A DNA stretch of 34,093 nt from Tritrichomonas foetus. Taxonomy: Eukaryota; Parabasalia; Tritrichomonadida; Tritrichomonadidae. Each line of letters begins with the position of its first letter. Position 1 is the first letter of the stretch. Shown one piece after another: positions 8,097-15,711 of this stretch. Location of the stretch: NCBI GenBank assembly GCA_001839685.1, contig MLAK01000755.1:33168-67260 (forward strand). Reading direction: 5' to 3'. The notes below the pieces were generated by a model that saw only the letters and a list, made by a program, of their open reading frames with translations, had not been told where the DNA came from and searched no databases. Position numbers and translations under genes: made by a program.

Positions 8097-11012
8097 ATGA
8101 TAGGGCTCTACAACATTTCTCCAAATTCTTCATCAGAGGTTGAAGAAGATACTCTTTTAGGTCAAGATGTTCAAGAGCTTCGAAGCGAAATTACAAAGTT
8201 GAAAAAACAAATAAAAAGACTTCAAAATAATAATCAACGAAGCGCAGATCACCAAAACGATAAAATCATTGCATTAACTGATATAGTTCAAGCTATATTA
8301 AATACGCCTGATCAATACGATTTATCTTCTTTAGCAATGCTGAAAAAAATCAGAAACGAAACCGATATAAAGAAAATAATTCAAGGCCTTCAATCGTTTT
8401 TTCAGCAGGAATCGCCAGAATCCACATCAAGATTATGTAAACAGTTACAAGGTCATGTTCACTTTTTGATAAGACTTGCCGAAACACCAGAATTACAATC
8501 CTTATTTTTAATCTCCCAAAACAGCGGAAATGTGTTTTTGTCAGAGACCACCCGTCATTTGCTTCTCGAACAAGCCGCTCGAACCACGGAATTTTTGACA
8601 AATTATAATTATAATATTATTTCGGAAAATGGCCAGGAAATGATTTTATCTCCGATCCCCCAAATAGAAGAACAGCTCGGAAGAGAGTTCGATCCAAAAA
8701 GAAGGCTTGATGATCTTTGCAAATTCCTACAAAATTCAAATATCAGCGGCCAAGAATTGAATTCAATGCTTTGGCAAGAATTCGTGATCGTTGATGCTTT
8801 GAGGCGTTTTGTTGAAAAGATTTCTCAACAAAACGAACAATTGAGAAATACAAAAATAAATAAAACCAAACTCGAAGCTGATTTACGACAAAAGATTTAT
8901 CGTGATATAAAAAATGAATTGAAAGCTAAACTGGCCTCAAAAATCGAAGCAAAGCTTCGTTTATCACTCCGAAATGAAATCAAAGATGATGTACGTTTAG
9001 AATTAATTGAAGAAATTGAGTCGGAATTGAGACCGAAAATTCAAAAGGAAATCACTCCTCAAATTGAGAAAAGGATGATTGAAAAAGTTGTTAATGATGT
9101 TAAAAAAGATCTAAAACCAAAAATTGAAGAGAAAATGCGAATTAAATTAACACCAATTATTCAAGAGGAACTTAGAGAAAATGTTCGTGAAGAAGTAAAA
9201 AATGAAATCATGCCAGAACTGACAAAACAAATTAAAAAGAATTTGAGACAAAAAGTGACAGATGAATTAAAACCGCAACTAACTGAAGAAATCACTCAAC
9301 AATTAGAATCAACACTCAAGAATCAACTTCGTGAACAGGTTCGTGCAAGTGTGAAGATGGAATTACGCGAAGAAGTTGAAAATAAAGTAAGAGATGAAAT
9401 TCGCGACGAGGTTGAAGAAAAAATTAAAAAAGATGTTAAAAGGGAATTAAAACCAAAACTCACACAGAAAATAGAAAATGAATTAAGACCTCAACTCATC
9501 AAGCAAATTCACATTGATGTAGAAAATGAATTAAAACCGAAAATTTTGAAAGAAACCGAGCAAAATTTGAGACCAAAATTGGCCAAAGAAATTGAAAAAC
9601 AAATCAAGCCGAAAATTTCAGAAGATTTGAGGAAGACGATAACTATTGAACTCAAAAATGAATTGAAACCAAAAATTGAAGAAAAAATGAAACCCAAATT
9701 AATTGAAAAAGTGAAAATTGAATTACAGCCAAAAATTGAAAAGAATCTACGTCCAAAAATCGAAAAAGAAACAGAAGATAGACTTCGGAAACAACTTTCC
9801 ATTCAAATTGAAGAATTCCTTCGTGAAAAACTAACTGATGAACTCACTCAACAATTAACTAGAGAATTGAACAAGACTATAAAGAAGCAATTACAGAAAG
9901 ATAAATCATTCATCTCAAAAATTGAAGACCAAATAACTCCACAAATTAAAGAAAAAATGGAGAATGATTTAAGAAAGCAAATCAAAAAAGAATTGAAACA
10001 ACAATTAAGACAAAAAATCGAAAAAGAAGTGAAACAACAACTTTTTGAAGAAGAAGAAGAAAGACTTGCAAATCTTTCCGCTTCAGAAAAAGAATTGAGA
10101 AAGAAAATCAAAAAGGAACTTGAGCCAAAATTGAGAGCAAGACTGACTGTTGAAATTCGTGAACAGATTGAAAACGAATCAATCCAAAATGACAAAATTA
10201 AAGAAATTGAAGCAAGACTTCGCCTTCAAATCGCAAAAGAATTTCAAAACAATCAAACACAAAAACACCAATCAAACACTTTTTCACATCATAAATCATA
10301 CAATCACACCAGCGATTCATCGGTCATTGAATCAGGAAACAACTCAGAAAACAATGACTCAGAATACAACGCAGAAAATGAATCAAACATTCACACAAAT
10401 CATTCATCAACAAAGCAATCCAAGATTCATTCGAATAGTCAAATGAATGGTGAATTACATAGTGATTTGAGTGATGCCTTAAATGTTGAAGAGGAAGAAG
10501 ACCTGAATAATTCAGAAATCTTCATGAACATCTCAAAGAAATCCAAACAAAGTACGAATAAATTTAATGAGAGTTTAAATCAATCAAATAAAAGTGGCCA
10601 TAATTTGGAACTTTCAGTTTTTGCTCAGATTTGTGAAGCACTTGGATTAACAAAAACATTTTCAAAGCAACGATTTTACAAACTTGCAGGAAGGCTGGCA
10701 AATGATGTTTTGGAAGTTAGGCAACACTGCAAACAACCAAAAGTTAAGTTGCTTCAATTGTTTATAGATTTGAATGCTCAAGTTGGACATCTTGACCAGC
10801 TCCACACTCAAACACGCGCACTCCTTGTCAGACAGGCACACATCATTTCCGAACTGCGCCAGCAAATAGGTGTGAAATCGTGGACTGTGTGGGCACAAAG
10901 AATAAACGAAATGCTTGGAGGACAAAACTCTGACGTGGAAAATAGCGTGGAACTCAGATTGAACATTGAAGAACTGATCTCAGTGATTATGGCGCGAAAC
11001 CAGAATGCTTGA
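8097..11012 (+). CDS. Large protein with a strict four-residue (tetrad) periodic region; unknown function
   Basis: This is a 971-residue protein I do not recognise. Residues ~20-45 form a short heptad coiled coil. Residues ~50-245 look globular and helical (H-F-L-I-R-L, R-H-L-L-L-E-Q-A). Residues 256-599 are 86 uninterrupted tetrads x-x-x-hydrophobic, such as K-N-E-L, R-P-K-I, E-E-K-M. Two shorter tetrad blocks follow in shifted register (~606-649 and ~663-690). Residues ~710-850 are a Ser/Asn/His/Glu-rich linker, probably disordered. The C-terminal ~110 residues are again helical and well mixed (A-L-G-L-T-K, L-L-Q-L-F-I-D-L, L-L-V-R-Q-A-H-I-I). A structural or scaffold role is likely, but no catalytic motif, signal peptide or membrane segment is seen. 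ATG 8097 is the first in frame. The gene is divergent from the kinase and convergent with the ArfGAP gene. Confidence 0.85.
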   Translation: MIGLYNISPNSSSEVEEDTLLGQDVQELRSEITKLKKQIKRLQNNNQRSADHQNDKIIALTDIVQAILNTPDQYDLSSLAMLKKIRNETDIKKIIQGLQSFFQQESPESTSRLCKQLQGHVHFLIRLAETPELQSLFLISQNSGNVFLSETTRHLLLEQAARTTEFLTNYNYNIISENGQEMILSPIPQIEEQLGREFDPKRRLDDLCKFLQNSNISGQELNSMLWQEFVIVDALRRFVEKISQQNEQLRNTKINKTKLEADLRQKIYRDIKNELKAKLASKIEAKLRLSLRNEIKDDVRLELIEEIESELRPKIQKEITPQIEKRMIEKVVNDVKKDLKPKIEEKMRIKLTPIIQEELRENVREEVKNEIMPELTKQIKKNLRQKVTDELKPQLTEEITQQLESTLKNQLREQVRASVKMELREEVENKVRDEIRDEVEEKIKKDVKRELKPKLTQKIENELRPQLIKQIHIDVENELKPKILKETEQNLRPKLAKEIEKQIKPKISEDLRKTITIELKNELKPKIEEKMKPKLIEKVKIELQPKIEKNLRPKIEKETEDRLRKQLSIQIEEFLREKLTDELTQQLTRELNKTIKKQLQKDKSFISKIEDQITPQIKEKMENDLRKQIKKELKQQLRQKIEKEVKQQLFEEEEERLANLSASEKELRKKIKKELEPKLRARLTVEIREQIENESIQNDKIKEIEARLRLQIAKEFQNNQTQKHQSNTFSHHKSYNHTSDSSVIESGNNSENNDSEYNAENESNIHTNHSSTKQSKIHSNSQMNGELHSDLSDALNVEEEEDLNNSEIFMNISKKSKQSTNKFNESLNQSNKSGHNLELSVFAQICEALGLTKTFSKQRFYKLAGRLANDVLEVRQHCKQPKVKLLQLFIDLNAQVGHLDQLHTQTRALLVRQAHIISELRQQIGVKSWTVWAQRINEMLGGQNSDVENSVELRLNIEELISVIMARNQNA
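8862..9893 (+). repeat. 86 consecutive coding tetrads (12-bp period), hydrophobic at position 4
   Basis: Translated from 8862, the region divides into 86 four-residue units without a register break. Position 4 is Leu, Ile, Val or Met in 84 units; the exceptions are two threonines (units 58 and 76). Positions 1-3 are mostly Lys, Glu, Arg, Gln, Asp or Asn. Fifteen prolines occur and all are at position 2 (R-P-K-I, K-P-K-I, T-P-Q-I, M-P-E-L and similar). At DNA level the copies are divergent, so this is a protein-level constraint rather than a young satellite. Confidence 0.92.
9912..10166 (+). repeat. Two further tetrad blocks in shifted register
   Basis: After a six-residue break, eleven more tetrads run from I-S-K-I to K-Q-Q-L. 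A Glu-rich spacer follows, then about seven more (E-K-E-L to R-E-Q-I). Each block has one proline, again at position 2 (T-P-Q-I, E-P-K-L). Confidence 0.8.
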
Positions 11013-11404
11013 TTTTTATTTTTATTTGTTGAATAAATTTGTAAGTTATTGCATAATTATTTTTACATCTTTGTTTATCTTTTTTAATATTTATTCATCT
11101 ATAGTTTTCAATTGTTATTATGAAAATCAATATGGTTGTCGTCTAGTGCATTCTTAATGCTATTAAACCAGATACTGTAAACTATAGAATTGTCTGTCGA
11201 AGTTTTTTCTCTAGAAACCAATGTAATATATGTTTTGATTTCTCCCATTTAATATTTGCAGTTATTTCGTATTGGTTCTTTCATATTCTTAATTGATTAA
11301 TACTATTGAAATTTCAGGATATAATTTAGAAAGAAATAAATGATACTAATCAATAGATTTCTCAAAAATCAATAAGCTCGATTAATTTTATTCAATAAAA
11401 AATT
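11013..11404. other. Convergent intergenic region
   Basis: This is the 3' flank shared by the tetrad-repeat gene and the ArfGAP gene. It contains several TAAA/AATAAA words and nothing else I can recognise. Confidence 0.6.
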
Positions 11405-13632
11405 TTAAAATTGGAGAGTTCCCAATATATCAAGTGAGGCGTACTTCTGGTTCACACTTTGAGTTACACCTATATCAGTCTGCACAGGAGGTTTAAACTC
11501 CTGATCTGGAACTGTGTCTGGATTTCCATCCCAGTAAGGCAGAAACATCGCAACAAGATTTGTTTTATTTTGTGACATTGCGATTTGGTAAGGATGTGCA
11601 GCTTTTGATAGTCGAGGATCACAGTTGTTTTGAATTAAACATTCACATGCCTCAGCATGACCATAGTATGTTGCATAAGAAAGTGGAGACCAGCCAGCAT
11701 CATCTAAAATATCTGGTGTTTTCATATTTGTCGCGATAATGTGACAAATTATTGGGTCACCGAGTGATGCTGCAAGATGAAGAGGTGTATAACCACTGGT
11801 TTGCATAGGCTTGCCTTGCTTTCTGTGCAAACATAAAGCATGAAGAACAGCTGGAGCATTTTTACTCCGAATTGCTTCTAAAATATCAACTTCTTTGGAA
11901 TCATCCACAAATTTGCATTTGATATATTTCCGACGAATGAATTCTTCTCGTTCTTCTTTGGAACAATTTGGTTCAATTTTATTATGGCCAATGTTTGCTT
12001 CAAGTATCGAATTGGCATTTTCGTTATTTAAAGCTTCCAATGCTCGTTTTGAATAATTGTCTAAACGATCAAGAGTCAAAGAACGAACTTTGGAAATTGG
12101 TGTGAACGAACGATGAATTCCAGAACAGTTAATACAAATACAGACACCCCAATTTATGCAACACCAAGTTGGACATTCAGCGCCACAATCAGCACAGTGT
12201 TTGTTGCATTCAAGTGCTAAAATATCACTCACTTTATCATTTTTACTCTGAACTGATTTCTCACTTTTTTCATCAGAATGATCAAGTAAATATTGAATGT
12301 TGTTTTTAATGACCGCCATCCATTCATCCATATCATATTTGGTTAATGCTTGTAAAGTGTATGTTTTACCAGTAGATATGATGGTGAAAGTGAAACGACG
12401 ATCAGAATCGACAATAGGTTTAATTGTTGTGAGTAAAAGTGGTAATTCACCTTGTGGTTTATCGCTATCATCAGCATTATGATAATAGGCAAGTTTATGA
12501 TTCTTACAAATGAAGTAACGCTTTTGCCAACTTTTTGTAAAGCCACTTCCCTTTTTCCATAAGTAGCCTTCATGTTCGAGAGCAGGTGTTGAAGGGAAGT
12601 CAACTTTCAATTTCTTCCAAAAAACATTATATACACTTTCAAGTGATTTTTCTTGTATACGCGTCTCATTTTCATGTTTTTGGAGTTGTTTCTGTAAATC
12701 TGCAATTGCAAATTGCAAAGTTTCAAATGACTTTTTTTGCTCTTCGAATTCAAATAAACATTCACGGTATGCAACACCAGCAAGATTAATAAAAGCAACA
12801 AACTGAATATTAGAAATATAAAATAAAAAATTATATATAATAATGAATTTCAACATTTCAAAAAATATTCATCATTATTCGTATTACAAGTTAAATATTA
12901 ATATTAAAAAGATAACAAAGAAAATATGATCAATGATTAATAATGACGATAAACGATTAATAATGACGATAAACGATTAATAATGACGATAGATGATGAA
13001 TAATGACGATAGATGATGAATAACGATGAATAATGATGATAGTGTTGAAATTAAATTATATATAATCAAAAGATACATACGTGTGCTAAAACTTCAATAA
13101 GTTTCCTCCTCTCAACCAAATCAAGTGATCGCATAAACAAATAATCGGAAAAACAAGCTTTTTTGTGACATTTTTTGAGTCTCACATCTGCTTCATCTAA
13201 TTCATTCTGTGGTTTCTTCTTTGATATCATTGTGTAGTTTTCGACAGTTTTGAAATATGCATCAATTGCTTTTGTTGCTTCTTTTCCTTTTTCTTCGACC
13301 GAAGTGATGTCATTTTTGACGTATTCTTTGAGCGGAGTTATGATGTGATCTTGAATTTGTTCGTAATGAATTTTTAACGAAGATTGGAATTTATTCAAAA
13401 GATCGGAAATTGCTTTCAATGCTGGATCGCTCTGAAACTCTTGATAATCTTGGAATGACGCAGAAAGCTTTGACATGCACGAACAGAGCTGTGCGCCGAC
13501 TTCTGAATATGCTTGGAATGTTTTCGATGTAGCATTGATGTGTTCTTTGAGTTGGGTCATTTCTTTCATTCGTACTGATAAAGAATTGAGGTGTAGGGGA
13601 GATAGATTTAGGAATTCAACATGATCATTCAT
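11405..13632 (-). CDS. BAR-PH-ArfGAP-ankyrin protein (ACAP/centaurin-beta-like), two exons
   Basis: Exon 1 is 13081-13632 and exon 2 is 11405-12802, giving 649 residues. Domains in order are: BAR (~1-240), whose helix 3 is cut by the intron; PH (~265-370), beginning H-E-G-Y-L-W-K-K-G and ending in the W-M-A-V-I helix; an ArfGAP zinc finger (~395-510); and two to three ankyrin repeats (~515-605; T-P-L-H-L-A-A-S and W-S-P-L-S-Y-A). The finger is C-x2-C-x16-C-x2-C with the downstream G-I-H-R arginine that stimulates GTP hydrolysis. ACAP-type proteins sense membrane curvature through BAR, bind phosphoinositides through PH and inactivate Arf GTPases on endosomes or the plasma membrane. The splice joins ...V-L-A-H to F-V-A-F-I in phase 0 and restores the BAR helix. 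The ATG at 13632 follows an in-frame TTG that I do not accept as start. Confidence 0.93.
12803..13080 (-). other. Phase-0 spliceosomal intron, 278 bp, in the ArfGAP gene
   Basis: The donor reads CAC|GTATGT and the acceptor reads TCTAATATTCAG|TTTG on the minus strand. GTATGT is the trichomonad donor consensus. The last 12 bases keep the layout of the published trichomonad ACTAACACACAG block, with 8 of 12 identities including CTAA and CAG. Reading through the intron meets a stop three codons after the donor, and splicing joins two halves of one BAR domain in frame. Confidence 0.88.
12935..13041. repeat. 20-bp minisatellite inside the ArfGAP intron
   Basis: The unit TAATGACGATAAACGATTAA, and its variant TAATGACGATAGATGATGAA, repeats with a period of exactly 20 bp for about five copies, ending in degenerate GAT-rich copies near 13041. 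It makes up over a third of the intron. Confidence 0.88.
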
Positions 13633-13652
13633 CAAGTTTTTTCTTTGAATAA

Positions 13653-13678
13653 TTTACATCACAACTTTTTGATATGAA
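13653..13678 (-). promoter_or_regulatory. Proximal copy of a duplicated 26-bp promoter segment with TCATAT
   Basis: The 26 bases here recur exactly at 13715-13740. On the minus strand each copy begins TTCATATC, containing an initiator-like TCATA. The proximal copy would give a start near 13675 and a leader of about 43 bases to the ATG at 13632. Confidence 0.5.
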
Positions 13679-13714
13679 ATGCGATTTGTTATTTCACTTT
13701 TTGAAGAGATTATT

Positions 13715-13740
13715 TTTACATCACAACTTTTTGATATGAA
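13715..13740 (-). repeat. Distal copy of the 26-bp promoter segment
   Basis: Exact copy of 13653-13678, 62 bp further upstream of the ArfGAP gene. It also carries TCATA in the same orientation. Confidence 0.85.
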
Positions 13741-14391
13741 TTTACAAACTGACATTTTTCAATTCAATTTCTATTGAAATTTATCTTACAGAAAATTCAC
13801 TTAAAAGTGCCAAAAAACGACAGAATCGATTATTTCGGTGTTTTGTTCTCATACAATTATAACGATTTATATTTATTTTTTGGTGAACGATTCTCGATTG
13901 ACAAGAAGGTGAAATGCATCAACAGTGCAAAAATACTCTATCAGGAATGAACGCGTACGTTTATATATTAACTGTTAATCTTTCATCAACCTTTTCTGTA
14001 TATATACGGTCGTTGTAAACTCGAAATGAATATTAAAATGGTGATGACTAATGTCACAAAAAGTTAGTATTTCTTATAAAATCAGAATTGAGTGGATATA
14101 AAATTTGCATCTGTTCAATTTTCAAATATCATTGAAAATTGTGAGCAATAGTGTCTTCATCAAAAAACGAAATACTCGATTATGGTTATGATAAAACATG
14201 CCAACTCAAATCAAAACATTAGTTATATTTGCACACCATTGCCTTTATTGCTACAGTTTCGAAAATTTTTGCCATTTGATTCAAAGGTTTGATATTTTTG
14301 CTTTTTTCTTTACCAGGATAAACTTGTTACATAATCGCCATTATTATTAGTGAATTATTCCATAATTTTTATACTAAAATGATTTTTGAAC

Positions 14392-14449
14392 AAGTAATCT
14401 GGCATTTTGCAATCCGAAAGTATTTCTCTACAAAAAGTGGAGATTACTT
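14392..14449. other. Inverted repeat / possible RNA hairpin
   Basis: AAGTAATCT (14392-14400) pairs perfectly with AGATTACTT (14441-14449) across a 40-base loop. A smaller CTAC/GTGG pairing around an A-rich loop is possible inside it. No known RNA family is recognised, and it may be chance in AT-rich DNA. Confidence 0.3.
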
Positions 14450-14582
14450 CCACCAGGCCAAATAATTAGCGTTATTTCACGTTTTCCCAATTAAAATTTC
14501 AGATTAACATATTTCAGTTCCTATTGAATTTTCAGAAGGGATAATCTGAAAAACTGAAAAATCTTTCAAAAGAATTCTTTTC

Positions 14583-14593
14583 TCATTTTCATT
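14583..14593 (+). promoter_or_regulatory. Tandem initiator-like TCATTTTCATT before the Ctu2-like gene
   Basis: Two overlapping-range TCATT words (14583-14587, 14589-14593) match TCA(+1)Y(T/A). They predict leaders of 29 or 23 bases to ATG 14614 and support starting the protein there. Confidence 0.45.
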
Positions 14594-14613
14594 TTGTGCT
14601 TGGATCAACACAC

Positions 14614-15327
14614 ATGAAAAAATATCCAAGGTTCTGCAGACAATTTGCAAAAGCTTGGACAGAATTTCATATGGTATCACCAACAGACTCAATTCTTCTT
14701 CCACTCGATGCAGATATCCCACATTTATCGCTTTGTATTGCAACACTTTCCCGAATCAACAAAATGGATTCGAAAGCACAACTCTCTATTGTTTATCTCC
14801 ACACCGAAACGAACATCAATCCCGAAGTGAAAGCGATTTTAGACCAATTTTCGAAAATTCGAAAAATTGCATATTTTTCTCGTCAAATTTCCCAGCCGAA
14901 AGACATGAATGACTTTCATCGAATACTCACGGAGGTGGCCCTGAAGGCCAAATGTAACAAAATCATTCTCACAGATTCATTAGATTATATCGATTCGATT
15001 CTCCTTTCAAATATGTGCTCAGTTGGTTCTTTCATTCCCGTTGAAATGGTTGAGAAAACGGAAAATGCCACTTTTATTCGGCCGTTTTGTTATTTGACAG
15101 ATGCAGAAATTATGAAATTTGGCGAAATCTCAAAACTGGCCGATCACGCGCCGTCCTTCGTTATTCCCGATGATGAAATAATGGCCAAATCAAAAGAGGC
15201 CATAAAGCTGATGACAGACGATACTAACAATATTCAAATGAATTTTCTGCATTCACAATTTCACGTGAAAAGGAAATTCATAGGCGTTGGCGAAGAGGGA
15301 TCGGATTTTATGCAGGATCCTTTTTAA
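14614..15327 (+). CDS. Ctu2/Ncs2-like cytoplasmic tRNA 2-thiolation protein, short and divergent
   Basis: This is a 237-residue protein with the layout of Ctu2 (Ncs2). It has F-C-R-x-F-A-K-A near the N-terminus, a first Rossmann strand S-I-L-L-P-L-D-A-D-I-P where active ATP-pyrophosphatases have the SGGxDS loop, L-S-I-V-Y-L-H-T-E as the next strand, and a K-C-N-K-I-I-L-T-D-S segment (~130). R-P-F-C-Y-L-T-D-A-E-I (~175) corresponds to the family's R-P-x-R-D-x-x-x-x-E-I region. Ctu1-Ctu2 thiolates U34 of Lys, Glu and Gln tRNAs using sulphur from Urm1; Ctu2 is normally the non-catalytic partner, so loss of the PP-loop is expected. Unusually, the paired CxxC zinc ligands of Ctu2 are absent and the protein is about half the usual length. 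An unannotated upstream exon or a reduced form are both possible. The frame stays open upstream to 14545 but without another ATG. Confidence 0.5.
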   Translation: MKKYPRFCRQFAKAWTEFHMVSPTDSILLPLDADIPHLSLCIATLSRINKMDSKAQLSIVYLHTETNINPEVKAILDQFSKIRKIAYFSRQISQPKDMNDFHRILTEVALKAKCNKIILTDSLDYIDSILLSNMCSVGSFIPVEMVEKTENATFIRPFCYLTDAEIMKFGEISKLADHAPSFVIPDDEIMAKSKEAIKLMTDDTNNIQMNFLHSQFHVKRKFIGVGEEGSDFMQDPF

Positions 15328-15711
15328 TTGTGGATTATTTGTAAATTGTAATTATTTTCTTAATTTATTTTTTGTTGATTTTGATCTTCATCATTATCTT
15401 ATTTTTCTTTCGCTAGTTTTGATTCCATTCTTTTTTGTCTCAGGGAATATCGAAAATTGTCGAATATTTCCTTTTATCTTTCAAAAACGATGAATTATCA
15501 TTCAGGAAGAAGAAATAATTATAAAAGGTATCTAAACTCTTTAGAAATATTCTCTTACATAAAAAGAAAGGCCAACTGTTCTTCTGTTATTCCCACATTA
15601 ATCATTTTATATGGTTCAGAAACAGAAAACAAAAAAAAAAAAAAAAAAACAATGAAAAGAAAATCCATTTTGTTATAAAAAGGGGAAAAAATTATGACTG
15701 AATTGGTTTTT
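15328..15711. other. Convergent intergenic region with poly-A tract
   Basis: This is the 3' flank of the Ctu2-like gene and of Nap1. It contains an A run of about 20 bases around 15631-15649 (plus strand) and TAAA words. There are no flanking target-site repeats or gene remnants that would suggest a retroposed sequence. Confidence 0.6.

Larger units (their letters stand above)
13633..14613. other. ~1-kb divergent intergenic region
   Basis: This is the shared 5' flank of the ArfGAP gene and the Ctu2-like gene, the longest gene-free stretch in the window. It holds the duplicated 26-bp segment near the ArfGAP start, a possible hairpin at 14392-14449, and tandem initiator-like words before the Ctu2-like ATG. 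A missing first exon of the Ctu2-like gene could in principle lie here, but I found no convincing donor. Confidence 0.5.

Noticed and set aside
9509..10195. Leftward Phe/Ser-rich frames opposite the tetrad region
   Set aside because: These are the complement of Lys/Glu-rich repeat codons; the F/S-rich composition is a reading artefact.
12803..12856. Separate start (ATG 12856) for the PH-ArfGAP-ANK part
   Set aside because: The 18 residues before the acceptor are an AT-rich hydrophobic stretch from the intron. It looks like a signal peptide but is a composition artefact.
12935..13041. CRISPR-like array
   Set aside because: The units are contiguous 20-bp tandem copies without spacers, inside a eukaryotic intron.
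13066..13635. Stand-alone 189-residue protein ending just inside the intron
   Set aside because: Its last four residues come from reading through the GTATGT donor. The rest is the first part of a BAR domain that continues in the exon ending at 12802.
14199..14351. Short frame with C-L-Y-C and later Cys/His as a possible first exon of the Ctu2-like gene
   Set aside because: The cysteine spacing does not match Ctu2, no GTATGT donor follows, and the length is within chance for this composition.
13633..14613. tRNA or snRNA gene in the longest gene-free stretch
   Set aside because: No A-box/B-box pair, cloverleaf or recognisable snRNA motif was found by eye.
14504..14746. 80-residue leftward frame overlapping the start of the Ctu2-like gene
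   Set aside because: Antisense shadow with no domain pattern.
15631..15650. Poly-A tract as the tail of a retroposed element
   Set aside because: There is no target-site duplication or upstream retroelement or gene copy. A/T runs are common in these intergenic regions.
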